Counted from the stretch's first letter, positions 8,803-17,812 are shown. The stretch: 64,000 bases of DNA from DAIDJD01 sp035485275 (GCA_035485275.1 DATHOE010000021.1:1-64000); one strand, 5' to 3'. Numbers and translations: made by a program. The notes: a model not told the origin generated them from the sequence alone.

Positions 8803-8830
8803 ATTATAGCTTTTTTATTTCTCTTGTCAA
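8803..8830 (-). promoter_or_regulatory. Full-consensus sigma-70 promoter of the reductase gene
   Basis: On the minus strand TTGACA (8830-8825) and TATAAT (8808-8803) are both exact, with a 16-nt AT-rich spacer. The -10 ends about 30 bp before the start codon at 8772. The AT-rich tract behind it contains TTAATTAA, a possible regulator or UP-type contact. Confidence 0.8.
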
Positions 8831-8881
8831 ACCTTATTAATTAAGTCGGCTTTATTTTGTTTTATTAAAAAATAAACCGCT

Positions 8882-9289
8882 TTAATACCGGGCCTTTTTC
8901 ACGCTCACGGTCCATTGCATGGGCAGGCTGCCCAAAGGCGAGGTCAGCGGGGAGAGCACCCATTCGTCGCCGGGCTTGGCTTTCAGGGCCGCGGCCAGCT
9001 CCGGCGGAAGGAGCGCCGCCAGGACGCCGTCGTGGTTCTCCAGGACCAGGGGCCAGGTCAGCTTCAGCAGCAGCACGTCGGCGTCCGTCTGGTGGCTCGA
9101 TTTGGTCCACCCGCAGGAGGGGCAGGTGGAGGCCGTGACCGTGCCGCCCTTCAAGGTGCGGATGGCCTGCTCCAGGAAGGTGCCGCAGGCGGGGCAGCGG
9201 CGGCGCTCCCGTCCGCCCTGGCGGCGGCGCTCCTCCTTCACCGGCACGTTCACCTGGCGGCGGTCCTTTTGGCGGGACACTGGGCTCAT
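8882..9289 (-). CDS. Zinc-ribbon protein, uncharacterised
   Basis: The product has 135 residues. A basic N-terminus (KEERRRQGGRERRR) precedes a treble-clef type zinc ribbon with CPACG and CPSCGW pairs about 24 residues apart. The C-terminal 75 residues hold short strands (LPPELAAALKAKPGDEWVLSPL) like an AbrB-type or barrel domain. No family could be named with confidence. GAGG precedes the start. It lies upstream of the reductase on the same strand, but that gene has its own promoter, so a functional link is not shown. Confidence 0.7.
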   Translation of the reverse strand: MSPVSRQKDRRQVNVPVKEERRRQGGRERRRCPACGTFLEQAIRTLKGGTVTASTCPSCGWTKSSHQTDADVLLLKLTWPLVLENHDGVLAALLPPELAAALKAKPGDEWVLSPLTSPLGSLPMQWTVSVKKARY

Positions 9290-9302
9290 GGCAGCTGCCT
9301 CA

Positions 9303-9343
9303 ATAAAAAAAACAGGCCACGAAGCTGGGCTTCGCGGCCTGTT
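9303..9343 (-). terminator. Strong intrinsic terminator of the helicase gene
   Basis: On the minus strand a stem of AACAGGCCGCGAAGC with GCTTCGTGGCCTGTT and a 3-nt loop is followed by eight T residues. It lies 10 bp beyond the helicase stop. Confidence 0.9.
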
Positions 9344-9352
9344 CTAATCGGA

Positions 9353-11419
9353 CTACCACTTATCTCCGAGACCGCCTCCCGAACCCGAACCCAGGCCCAG
9401 GCCGCTCTTGAGGCGCTGCCAAAGGCTCGGTTTCGCGTTAGGGGCCTTGCGGGCGTCGGATCCTTGGCCTTCCTGGCGGCGCTGCGGCTGGCGGTCGCGT
9501 TCCTGGCGTTCGTTCCCGCGCCCCTCCCTGCGGCCGGACTGCTCGCGGCCCTGCTGCTGCCGGTCCTGCAATGGGGGCCTGCCGCTTTGCTGGCCGCCCT
9601 GGGCCTGGCCTTGCGCCTGGCCTTCCGCGCCCCTGCCGCCGCGTCCGCGGCGGCGGCGGCGGCGTTTTCCCCCGCCTTCGCCGGGCTGGGAGCCTTCCCT
9701 GGGCTGTCCTTGGGCCTGCGGGCCCTTGCCGCCGCGGGCCTCTTGGCCGCGGCCTTGCGGCGCCGGCGCGGGTTCCGCATCCGTTTCATGGTCCGATTCA
9801 CCGCGGGGCCGCAGGTCCATCATGTCGCTGGAGACCACGGCCTTCTGGTCGCTGGCCTTGCGCAGCACGTCCGTCGCGCTCATGGCGGCGTTGGACTGGT
9901 GGCGGTCCTTGCGGTCGCCCTCGCCGCGTTCGGAGCCGGGCCGTTCGGAGCGCTCCTGCCGGGGAGCGCCGAAGCCGGGCCGTCCGCCGCCGCCGGAGCG
10001 TTCCGGTGCGCCTGAACGGCTTTCCTGGTCGCGACCTCCGCGGCCCTTGCGCTTGCGGCGGCCGTGCCCGCCGCCTTCGCCGGCGCTGCCGCCGCCGAAG
10101 CTTTCCGTGTCTTTTGGCGTCATGGCGTCGGCCTCGGTGGCTGTCGGGCTGAACAGGATCAGGATGCTGGCCCGCTCATCGGCGTCCTTGAAGGCCGCCG
10201 GGCGCTGGGCTTGGAAGGGCGCGCCGGGGCGCCCCAGATCCTCGAAATCACGCACATTGTGTCCCTGGCGCACTTCGTGTTGAAGGCCCAGCGTTTCCTG
10301 GTAATCGAAATCGGGCATGGTCACTTTCTCTATCTTTTGGGCGAGGTGGCGCTCGATGGCGGCCAAGGCCGCGGCGTCGCGCGGCGAAAACAGCGAATAG
10401 GCGTGGCCGGTCTCGCCGGCGCGCGCCGTCCGCCCCACCCGGTGGATGTAGTCCTCCGGGGAATCGGGCAGATCGTAGTTTATGACGTGGCTGATGCCTT
10501 CGACGTCCAGCCCCCGCGCGGCGATATCGGTCGCCACGAGGAACTTCACTTCGCCTTCCTTGAACTGGGCCAGCGCTTTCAGCCGCTGGCTCTGGCTGAG
10601 GTCCCCATGGATACGGCTCACCGGCAGGCCTTGACGCTCCACCACGGCGCAGACCTTGTCCGCGCCCTGCTTGGTGCGGGTGAAGACCAGGGCGCTGGTC
10701 ACATGCTCATGGCTGAGCAGGACTTCCAGAAGCTTGGCCTTCAGGTGTTCGCTCACCGGGTAGATCTGCTGGGTGACGCCTTCCGCTGTCTTGCGTTCGG
10801 GGGTGATGGCTATGCGCACCGGGTCCTTCAGCATTCCGTCGGCCAGGCGACCTATCTCGCTGGGCACGGTGGCGCTGAAGAACAAGGTTTGCCGGTTTTC
10901 TGGAAGCTGCCGCAGGATGGAACGCACGTCGGGCAGGAAGCCCATGTCGAGCATGCGGTCGACTTCGTCCAGCACCAGGATGCGCAGCTTGTCGAAACGC
11001 GCGTTTCCCTGGCGCAAATGGTCCAGCAGCCTGCCGGGTGTGGCGGCGATGATCTCAACCCCGTCCGCGAAAGCCTTCTCCTGGGGACCCATGGGCACGC
11101 CGCCGTACACGCATGCGCTGCGGAACGGGGTGTACTTGGAGAGGACCTTGGCGTGCTCCTCGACCTGCAATGCCAGTTCGCGCGTCGGCTCAAGCACCAG
11201 CACCTGGGTGCCCTTGAGGGGCTCCGTCAGGAGTCGGTGCAGCACCGGCAGCAGGAACGCGGCGGTCTTGCCGGTGCCCGTCTGGGCGGAGCCCAGCAGG
11301 TCATGGCCGGCCAAGACCACGGGAATGGCCTGTTGCTGGATGGGTGTGGGCTTGGCGAAGCCGATCTCAGGTAGAACTTTGAGAAGGCTTTCATGAAGAC
11401 CGAACGATTCAAACGCCAT
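9353..11419 (-). CDS. DEAD-box RNA helicase, RhlE-like, with long basic low-complexity tail
   Basis: The start at MAFESFGL is chosen because family members begin this way. In-frame ATGs at 11458-11443 are alternatives, and none has a strong ribosome site. The two RecA-like domains show the Q-motif (FAKPTPIQQQAIP), AQTGTGKT, PTRELALQ, DEVD (near residue 146), SAT, ARGLDVEG and HRVGRTARAG (near 325). From about residue 365 the protein continues for more than 300 residues of Gly/Arg/Gln-rich disordered sequence, ending in KPSLWQRLKSGLGLG. Such tails bind RNA. The role is RNA remodelling, possibly ribosome assembly or cold growth. A minus-strand terminator follows. Confidence 0.93.
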   Translation of the reverse strand: MAFESFGLHESLLKVLPEIGFAKPTPIQQQAIPVVLAGHDLLGSAQTGTGKTAAFLLPVLHRLLTEPLKGTQVLVLEPTRELALQVEEHAKVLSKYTPFRSACVYGGVPMGPQEKAFADGVEIIAATPGRLLDHLRQGNARFDKLRILVLDEVDRMLDMGFLPDVRSILRQLPENRQTLFFSATVPSEIGRLADGMLKDPVRIAITPERKTAEGVTQQIYPVSEHLKAKLLEVLLSHEHVTSALVFTRTKQGADKVCAVVERQGLPVSRIHGDLSQSQRLKALAQFKEGEVKFLVATDIAARGLDVEGISHVINYDLPDSPEDYIHRVGRTARAGETGHAYSLFSPRDAAALAAIERHLAQKIEKVTMPDFDYQETLGLQHEVRQGHNVRDFEDLGRPGAPFQAQRPAAFKDADERASILILFSPTATEADAMTPKDTESFGGGSAGEGGGHGRRKRKGRGGRDQESRSGAPERSGGGGRPGFGAPRQERSERPGSERGEGDRKDRHQSNAAMSATDVLRKASDQKAVVSSDMMDLRPRGESDHETDAEPAPAPQGRGQEARGGKGPQAQGQPREGSQPGEGGGKRRRRRRGRGGRGAEGQAQGQAQGGQQSGRPPLQDRQQQGREQSGRREGRGNERQERDRQPQRRQEGQGSDARKAPNAKPSLWQRLKSGLGLGSGSGGGLGDKW

Positions 11420-11485
11420 CGCTTCGAGGAGCAGATTATCCATAAGAGCCATCATCATAGGCGCCAGTGCGCTGCCTGGCAAGGG

Positions 11486-12184
11486 CTAGAGCAGCCCCTG
11501 CGACAGGGCGATGGGCGCCAATTGGGCCGCCAGGCTGGGCAGGGCGAGCCCCAAGGCGACCCAGTCGGGCAGGGCCAGGCCGCCCAAGTCCAGGGCCCAG
11601 CTCAGCAGCAGCCAGGGAAGGGCCATCCGCACAAAGGCTTTTAGCCGGCCCTTGAGCCGGGCGGCCGAGGCGTCCAGGGCTTCCCCGGCCCGCAGGGGCC
11701 GGCGCAGGAGCTCCAGGGGGGCCAGCATGCGCTTGAGCACGTAAAACAGGGCGGGCAGCAGCCCCCCGAGCGCCAGGGCCCCAAGCAGCAGGCGCCAGGC
11801 CCAACCCAGCGTCTGCGCGGGCTCCAGCAGGGAATACAGGGCCAGGCAGGGGATGATGCCCAGCAGGGCCAGGACCGCGGAGCGCAGGGACAGCAGGATT
11901 TCCGCGGCCAAAGCCGGGCCCAGGGCGGCCGAGCTGGGGCGCAGGACCCCGGGCCCGGACCGGGCGTCCCGGTCGAATTCCTCCAGCAGGATGCGCAAGG
12001 CCGCCAGGCGGCCCAGGGTGTCCGCGGGCCACCACAGCAGGCTGGAGGCCAGATAGGCCGGATCGGCCAGGCCCCAGCCGAAGGCGTGGCTCAGGAGCTC
12101 AGGCGGAAACGCGGAGAGGGCCAGCCAAAACCAGAAGGCCGGAGAAAGGAAGGAGCGCCGCAAAAACGGGGGGAGGCGTTTCAA
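11486..12184 (-). CDS. Multi-pass membrane protein, uncharacterised
   Basis: The product has 232 residues. The likely start is a TTG whose last two bases and the next form the upstream stop (TTGA overlap), implying coupled translation with the MauE-like gene. Five or six hydrophobic segments are seen (AFWFWLALSAF, LLLGALALGGLLPALFYVL, ALPWLLLSWALDLGGL and others), separated by amphipathic loops such as RILLEEFDRDARSG. It resembles general DUF-type bacterial membrane proteins, and no known family is evident. It closes a three-gene membrane operon. The larger open frame to 12778 is a shadow of the upstream gene. Confidence 0.65.
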   Translation of the reverse strand: MKRLPPFLRRSFLSPAFWFWLALSAFPPELLSHAFGWGLADPAYLASSLLWWPADTLGRLAALRILLEEFDRDARSGPGVLRPSSAALGPALAAEILLSLRSAVLALLGIIPCLALYSLLEPAQTLGWAWRLLLGALALGGLLPALFYVLKRMLAPLELLRRPLRAGEALDASAARLKGRLKAFVRMALPWLLLSWALDLGGLALPDWVALGLALPSLAAQLAPIALSQGLL

Positions 12185-12963
12185 GCTTCGGCGGGGCCGT
12201 AGACCACCAGCCACAGCGCCGGCGTGGCCATGGAAATGTCGCGCAGGATGGTGCCCCAGCCGAGGTCGGCGGGCCCGTCGCCCAGCACGTGGAAGATGAG
12301 CCACAGGATGGGGCCCAAAATCAGGAAGTCCCGCAGCACGCTGAGCCAGCGCAGGGTGGCCCAGCCCGAGGCGAAGAGGTCGAAGATGAGCCACAGCGCG
12401 AAGGCGCCTTCCAGCGCGTGCTTGGCCGGCACGCGCCAGGCCTGGGGGCCGGCGTCCAGCAGGGCGAAGCTGGTCCAGGCGAAGAGGGCCACGATCAGCA
12501 GCATGCGCCAGAAACGGGGGCGTTCGACGGTGGAGGGCTCGGTGCTGAGGAAATGGAAGGCCAGGGCCAGGCCCGCGAGCGAGAGGTCGCGGACCAGGGG
12601 GCCGTGGGCCAGCAGGGAGGGGTCGGCGCCCATCAGGTCGAAGCAGCTGCAGTCCATGTCCAGGCGCTGGTGCAGGGCCCAGCCCATGGCGCCGATGAAG
12701 AGCAGGAGCATGCCGCTGACCAGCATGGCCGCTGCCCGGGTGCGCCAGGCCAGCAGCAGGAGCAGGGCGCTCAGCCATTCGATGCCGGGCATGATCACCG
12801 CCCCGATGGGCAGGACCCAGCCATGGACGATGTTGTATTCATCCATGCCGCCCATGAATTTTATCGGGTCACGGATTTTCCCGGATGCGGCCAGCAGGAA
12901 CAGGAAGCCCAGGGTGACCCGCACCGCGTTCCAAAACCAGACGGATACTTTGTCCTTGTTCAT
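12181..12963 (-). CDS. MauE/DoxX-like membrane protein
   Basis: The product has 260 residues. The N-terminal half has four transmembrane helices with the DoxX/MauE pattern: FLFLLAASGKIRDP, then GIEWLSALLLLL, and the paired cysteines DCSCF before the fourth helix, as in MauE-type proteins where a CxCF motif is typical. MauE-like proteins support disulfide or redox steps of exported proteins. The C-terminal 90 residues add further hydrophobic segments not usual for the family. The start overlaps the upstream stop (ATGA), and the stop overlaps the next start. The operon has no methylamine genes, so the role here is open. Confidence 0.8.
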   Translation of the reverse strand: MNKDKVSVWFWNAVRVTLGFLFLLAASGKIRDPIKFMGGMDEYNIVHGWVLPIGAVIMPGIEWLSALLLLLAWRTRAAAMLVSGMLLLFIGAMGWALHQRLDMDCSCFDLMGADPSLLAHGPLVRDLSLAGLALAFHFLSTEPSTVERPRFWRMLLIVALFAWTSFALLDAGPQAWRVPAKHALEGAFALWLIFDLFASGWATLRWLSVLRDFLILGPILWLIFHVLGDGPADLGWGTILRDISMATPALWLVVYGPAEA

Positions 12964-13151
12964 GGCTGCACCACCGTGGTCGCCGAGGCCGGCGGCGGGT
13001 TCAGGTCCAGGGCGATCTGGAGGTCGATGCCCACCCCCGGATCCGCGAGGGCGTTGACGCCGAAGCCCAGGGCGGCGCCCACCACGATCAGCGCCAGGAC
13101 CCAGGCCCAGTCTTTTTTGGAGGGCAGACGGAATTTGAAGGACGAGGACAT
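12960..13151 (-). CDS. Small single-pass membrane protein
   Basis: The product has 63 residues. The start is set by AAGGAAA 7 nt before the ATG. One transmembrane helix (WVLALIVVGAALGFGVNAL) sits between a basic N-terminus (KFRLPSKKDW) and a short outer part ending PPPASATTVVQP. It is the first gene of the operon with the MauE-like and 232-residue membrane proteins, all joined by 4-bp overlaps. No function is recognised. It may be a partner subunit of the MauE-like protein. Confidence 0.65.
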   Translation of the reverse strand: MSSSFKFRLPSKKDWAWVLALIVVGAALGFGVNALADPGVGIDLQIALDLNPPPASATTVVQP

Positions 13152-13367
13152 GGCGTTTCCTTGGTTAAGGCCCTGGGTCCGGCCCCAGGGCGCGCAATCC
13201 ATGGACAGCGTAGGGACCCAGTATATAAGAAGGCGGGACCGAATGGCAGTGCGATAGTCCCATAGGGAGTCCGCGACCAGGATGCTATACTCAGTCCGGC
13301 CCGGAAAAAGGGGCCATGACGCTTGTCCGGGGCGGGCAGTGAGATCCTCGCAACACCTTAATCATCC

Positions 13368-16300
13368 ATGTTGAAGACCCGCGCGGGCATTTTGTCCTTG
13401 GCTCTGGCCTCGCTCGCCGCACTGCCGCTGCAGGCTTTGGCCCGCCAGAGCCTGCCCCACCACGTGCCGCCCGAGGTGGCGGGGGCGGCCCTGCTGGGCG
13501 ACCTGCCGCCCTCCTTCGGCCTGCAGCTCGCCATCAGCCTGCCCCTGGGCAATCAGCGGGATTTGCAGGACCTTTTGCGCGGGCTCTACGACCCCAACAG
13601 CCCCAGCTACCGGCATTTTTTGACGCCGGCCGAGTTCACGGAACGCTTCGGCCCCTCCCTGTCCCAGTACCAGGCCCTGGCCGACTTTGTGCGGGCCCGG
13701 GGACTGCGGGTCACCAAGACCTACGCCAACCGCCTGGTTTTGGACGTCTCCGGGAACGCCGCCACCGTGAACAAGGTTTTCCACACGCACCTGAGGCGCT
13801 GGCGCGGCGGCGACGCCAGGGAGTTCTACGCCCCGGACGCGGACCCCTCCATCGACTTTGACCTGCCCCTGGCCCACGTGTCCGGGCTCGACAACGCCGT
13901 CCGGCCGCGGCACAGCGGGATTTTCCGCAGGACCTCCCATGGACCCTTCAGGCGATCCGGCCCGGCTCCGCGCCCGGCCGCGGGCACGGGCTTGAACGAC
14001 CTGTACGCGGGCGCCGACTTCAGGGACATCTACATACCCTGCGCCACGGCCACCGGCGCGGGCCAGACCCTGGCCCTCTTCGAGGTGGACGCCTATTACC
14101 AGACCGACATCAACGACTATGTCTCGGACACGGGCATCAACGCGCCGACCTTGAACAACGTGCTGCTGGACGGTTTCAGGGGCAAGGTGAAGAACGACAA
14201 CGACGAGGTCGAGGTGGCCCTGGACATTGAGATGGCCGCGTCCATGGCCCCCGGCCTGTCCGAGATCGTGGTCTACGAAGGCAACCCCTCGGATTTCATC
14301 CCCGACGACATCCTCAGCTCCATCGCCAGCCCGCCCAGCGGCGTGCCCCTGTCCAAGCAGGTCAGCAGCTCCTGGACCTGGACCGGCGGCTCCCCGGACC
14401 CGGAAATCCCGACGCTCTTCGAGGAATTCGCGGCCCAAGGGCAGTCCTACTTCCAGGCCGCCGGCGACGACGGGGCCTATGTCACGGGGGATCCGGACGC
14501 CACGGTTCCCGACCCGATCATCGACACCTCCATGATGACCGTGGTCGGCGGAACCAGCCTGACGACCTCGGGCCCGGTCGACGGCACGGCCGGCGCCTAT
14601 GTGTCCGAAACGACCTGGAACGATTCGCCGGGACCGGCGGCGACGGAAACGCCCGCCACCAACGCGGTGGGCGGCGGCGGAATCTGCACGGCCCTGCAGA
14701 TACCGAGCTACCAGGCGCCCTTCATCAACGCCCAGAACGAGGGATCCAACAAGTTCCGCGACATCCCCGACGTGTCCATGGTGGCCGACTCCATTTTCCT
14801 GGAGGCCGAGGACGGGAAAAGCTTCTCGGCCGGGGGCACCAGCGCCGCGACCCCGCTGTGGGCCGGGGTGCTGGCCCTGGTCAACCAGCAGATCGCCCCG
14901 ACCACGGTGGGCCTGGCCAACCCCCTGCTCTATGGGGCGGCCTCGGCGGGCAGCTATGCCGCGGATTACAACGACATCAAGGACAACAGCACCAACAACT
15001 ACTGGAACGGGCCCGCCTCGGGCCTCTATCCGGCCGTGGCGGGCTATGACCTCGCCACCGGCCTGGGCAGCCCCCGCTGCGGATTGTTCGCAGCCTTGAT
15101 CGCGCAGGTGACCCTCAGCCCCACGCCCGATGTCAGCCCCACATCCACGGTCGTGCAATCGCGGACCTTCACCGCCTCCCCCACGCCCACCCGCAGCTCG
15201 ACCGGCACCAGGACGGCCACGCCGACGCCCAGCTCCAGCGCCACCGGGACTTTCACCCTGAGCGCCAGCCCGAGCCAGACGCCCACGGAGTCGCCGAGCA
15301 GGACGGCGAGCCCCACGGCCACCCTGACGGACAGCCCCACGCAAAGCGCCACGCTCAGCGCCAGCGCCAGCCCGAGCCTGACTCCCACGCAATCGCAAAC
15401 CTGGACAGCCAGCTCCACGGCCACGCCGACGGACAGCCCCACGGAAAGCGCGACCCTGAGCCCCAGCGTCAGCCCGAGCCAGACGCCCACCCAATCCCAA
15501 ACCGGGACATCCAGCCCAACGGCGACGGCGACGGCCACCATCACCCCCACGTTCACCCAGACCCAGAGCGCCAGCCCCAGCCCTATGGTCACGGATTCCG
15601 CCAGCCCGACGGCGACGCCGCCTTTCAGCGCGACCGTGACCCTGAGCGCCACGCAAAGCGGCACGCAGACGGTGTCGGGGACCGCGACATCGACGCCGAT
15701 GGACACGCCGAGCCCCACATCCAGCGCGAGCCAGACCGCCACCCCGAGCGCGACGCCCAGCCCGTCCTCCTCCGACTCGGGGACGCCGACCTCCACGTCC
15801 AGCGCGAGCCCCACCCCGAGCGCGACGCCCAGCCCGACCGCCACGGACTCGGGGACGCCGAGCGCCACCTCCAGCGCCAGCGCAACGCCGAGCGGGACGC
15901 CCAGCCCGACCGCCACGGACTCCGAGACGCCGAGCGCCACCTCCAGCGCCAGCGCCACTGCCACTGCTAGCGTGACGCCCAGCCAGATTTTCACGGACTC
16001 CGCGACGCCGACCTCGACGTCCAGCGCCACGGACACGGCCACGGTCACGCCGCTGCAGACCCTGATCCCGTCGGGGAACATCACGCCGACGCCGGTCTGT
16101 CCCGGCTGCCCCCAGGGCGTCATCGCCGTGCCCAACCCCGCGTCGTCGCAGATCACGGTGTACGCGCCTTGGACCGCCTCGTCCCCCGGACGCCTGGAGG
16201 TCCTCGACCTGGCCGGCGGCCTGGTGTATTCCCGCGACTTCGGGGCTCCGGCCTCGGGCGAGGTCAGCGAACAGGTCAACATCAGCGGCTGGGCGGGGGG

Positions 16301-16406
16301 CGTCTATTTCGTGGCCCTGAGGTCCGGTGGGGCCGGCGGGCCCCTGGTGGGAATCTTCAAATTGGCGGTGGTCCGCGGCGGCCACCCGGGCGGCCTCCTG
16401 CCCTAG
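13368..16406 (+). CDS. Secreted sedolisin (S53 family serine-carboxyl peptidase) with Ser/Thr/Pro linker and sorting-type C-terminus
   Basis: The product has 1012 residues. A signal peptide is followed by a pro-kumamolisin activation domain (residues 30-190; LYDPNSPSYRHFLTPAEF, FGPS) and the S53 catalytic domain to about residue 575. The Glu and Asp of the catalytic set lie in EVALDIEMAASMAPG (near 283-287), and the serine is in FSAGGTSAATPLWAG (near 489). A calcium-site-like DLATGLGSP follows. About 320 residues of S/T/P repeats lead to an end domain with GGVYFVALR and FKLAVVR, resembling a type IX sorting domain. It is likely an acid-tolerant extracellular or surface protease. The upstream ribosome site is weak. 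A terminator follows the stop. Confidence 0.93.
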   Translation: MLKTRAGILSLALASLAALPLQALARQSLPHHVPPEVAGAALLGDLPPSFGLQLAISLPLGNQRDLQDLLRGLYDPNSPSYRHFLTPAEFTERFGPSLSQYQALADFVRARGLRVTKTYANRLVLDVSGNAATVNKVFHTHLRRWRGGDAREFYAPDADPSIDFDLPLAHVSGLDNAVRPRHSGIFRRTSHGPFRRSGPAPRPAAGTGLNDLYAGADFRDIYIPCATATGAGQTLALFEVDAYYQTDINDYVSDTGINAPTLNNVLLDGFRGKVKNDNDEVEVALDIEMAASMAPGLSEIVVYEGNPSDFIPDDILSSIASPPSGVPLSKQVSSSWTWTGGSPDPEIPTLFEEFAAQGQSYFQAAGDDGAYVTGDPDATVPDPIIDTSMMTVVGGTSLTTSGPVDGTAGAYVSETTWNDSPGPAATETPATNAVGGGGICTALQIPSYQAPFINAQNEGSNKFRDIPDVSMVADSIFLEAEDGKSFSAGGTSAATPLWAGVLALVNQQIAPTTVGLANPLLYGAASAGSYAADYNDIKDNSTNNYWNGPASGLYPAVAGYDLATGLGSPRCGLFAALIAQVTLSPTPDVSPTSTVVQSRTFTASPTPTRSSTGTRTATPTPSSSATGTFTLSASPSQTPTESPSRTASPTATLTDSPTQSATLSASASPSLTPTQSQTWTASSTATPTDSPTESATLSPSVSPSQTPTQSQTGTSSPTATATATITPTFTQTQSASPSPMVTDSASPTATPPFSATVTLSATQSGTQTVSGTATSTPMDTPSPTSSASQTATPSATPSPSSSDSGTPTSTSSASPTPSATPSPTATDSGTPSATSSASATPSGTPSPTATDSETPSATSSASATATASVTPSQIFTDSATPTSTSSATDTATVTPLQTLIPSGNITPTPVCPGCPQGVIAVPNPASSQITVYAPWTASSPGRLEVLDLAGGLVYSRDFGAPASGEVSEQVNISGWAGGVYFVALRSGGAGGPLVGIFKLAVVRGGHPGGLLP
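15110..16060 (+). repeat. Ser/Thr/Pro-rich linker-coding repeat of the sedolisin
   Basis: About 950 bp of degenerate in-frame repeats encode units such as SPTATDSGTPSATSSASA. Several blocks repeat at near 60-bp spacing around 15,780-15,960. Not a CRISPR: there are no conserved repeats with unique spacers, and the frame stays open throughout. Confidence 0.85.
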
Positions 16407-16412
16407 AAACGC

Positions 16413-16442
16413 AAAAAGCCGGCCCGAGGGCCGGCTTTTTGT
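16413..16442. terminator. Intrinsic terminator between convergent genes
   Basis: AAAAAGCCGGCCC, a 3-nt loop, and GGGCCGGCTTTTT make a strong bidirectional stem serving the sedolisin and enolase genes. Confidence 0.9.
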
Positions 16443-16462
16443 TTTGTCGGGAACGTTCTTTT

Positions 16463-17746
16463 TTAGGCGCGGTCCTTGAAGGGGTTCTCGAACAGCGCGG
16501 CGCCCTTCAACTCGTGTTCGATCTCCAGCAGGCGGTTGTACTTGGCGATGCGCTCGCTGCGGCAGGCCGAACCGGTCTTGATCTGGCCCCCGCCCATGGC
16601 CACGGCGAAGTCGGCGATGAAGGCGTCCTCGGTCTCGCCGGAACGGTGCGAGATGACGTAGGAGAAGCCGGCCTTGCGGCACAGGGCGATGGTGTCCATG
16701 GTCTCCGTGATCGTGCCGATCTGGTTGACCTTGATCAGGACCGAATTGGCGGCCTTTTCCTTGATCCCGCGGGCCAGGTACTTGATGTTGGTGACGAAGA
16801 GGTCGTCGCCGACGATCTGGACCTTGGAACCCATGGTGCGGGTCATCTCGGTGAAGCCGGCCCAGTCGTTCTCGTCGAGGCCGTCCTCGATCGACACGAA
16901 GGGATACTTGGCCGCCCAGTCGGCGTACAGCGACAGCATCTCGGCGGTGCTCTTGATGCCCTTGCCGGACTTGGCCAGGTTGTAGCTGCCCTTCTCGAAG
17001 AAGGAGCTGGCGGCGGGGTCCATGGCCAGGGCGATGTCCTTGCCGGGCTTGTAGCCGGCGGCGGCGATGGCCTCCACGATCAGGTCGCAGGCCTCCTCGT
17101 TGCTCTTGAGGTTGGGCGCGAAGCCGCCCTCGTCGCCCACGGAGGTGGCCAGGCCGCGCTTGTGGAGGATCCCCTTGAGCGCGTGGAAGGTCTCGGTGCC
17201 GTAGCGCAGGGCCTCGCCGAAGCTGGGCGCGCCCACGGGCATGACCATGATCTCCTGGAAATCCACGCTGTTGTCGGCGTGCTTGCCGCCGTTGAGGATG
17301 TTCATCATGGGGACCGGCAGGCGCGTGGCGCCCGGGCCGCCCAGGTAGGCGTAGAGAGGCAGGCCGGCGCTGATGGAGGAGGCGCGGGCAACGGCCATGG
17401 ACACGCCCAGGATGGCGTTGGCGCCCAGGGCGGCCTTGTTCTCCGTGCCGTCGAGCTTGATCATCGTATGGTCGATGAGGGCCTGCTGGAAGGGGTCGAA
17501 CCCGACCAGGGCCTTGGCGATCTTGTCGTTGACGTTGGCCACCGCCTTCAGGGTGCCCTTGCCGCCGTAGCGCTTCTTGTCCCCGTCGCGGAGTTCCACG
17601 GCCTCGTTCTCGCCGGTGGAGGCGCCCGAGGGCACTCCGGCGGTGGCTTTCACGCCGTTCTCAAGCTCGACTTCCACCTGCACCGTGGGGTTGCCGCGCG
17701 AGTCGAGGATTTCAAGGGCATGGATGGAGCGTATCTTCCTGTTCAT
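16463..17746 (-). CDS. eno: Enolase
   Basis: The product has 427 residues, the usual family length. The start at MNRKIRSIHALEILDSRGNPTVQVEV is chosen by alignment and by GGAG upstream. It contains GVPSGASTGENEAVELRDGD, the catalytic-loop SGAST motif, SVGDEGGFAPNL, the metal ligands in AMDPAASSFF and SIEDGLDENDW, VGDDLFVTN, the catalytic lysine in SVLIKVNQIGTITET, and the signature YVISHRSGETED. It converts 2-phosphoglycerate to phosphoenolpyruvate in glycolysis in the cytoplasm. It is transcribed alone between terminators. Confidence 0.98.
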   Translation of the reverse strand: MNRKIRSIHALEILDSRGNPTVQVEVELENGVKATAGVPSGASTGENEAVELRDGDKKRYGGKGTLKAVANVNDKIAKALVGFDPFQQALIDHTMIKLDGTENKAALGANAILGVSMAVARASSISAGLPLYAYLGGPGATRLPVPMMNILNGGKHADNSVDFQEIMVMPVGAPSFGEALRYGTETFHALKGILHKRGLATSVGDEGGFAPNLKSNEEACDLIVEAIAAAGYKPGKDIALAMDPAASSFFEKGSYNLAKSGKGIKSTAEMLSLYADWAAKYPFVSIEDGLDENDWAGFTEMTRTMGSKVQIVGDDLFVTNIKYLARGIKEKAANSVLIKVNQIGTITETMDTIALCRKAGFSYVISHRSGETEDAFIADFAVAMGGGQIKTGSACRSERIAKYNRLLEIEHELKGAALFENPFKDRA

Positions 17747-17782
17747 GGAGACTCCAATACAAGGGTTGGACGGGTGGGGCAT

Positions 17783-17812
17783 AAAAAAACCTCGCATAAG
17801 CCGCGAGGAAAG
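17783..17812 (-). terminator. Intrinsic terminator after bluB
   Basis: On the minus strand CCTCGCGG, a short loop, and GCGAGG are followed by seven T residues. It lies between the bluB stop and the enolase start. Confidence 0.8.

Noticed and set aside
15110..16060. Repeats that might suggest a CRISPR array
   Set aside because: The frame is open, the units are degenerate and there are no unique spacers between constant repeats.
15044..16282. Long minus-strand frame rich in Val/Gly opposite the sedolisin linker
   Set aside because: It is the antisense of a Ser/Thr/Pro repeat and has no independent support.
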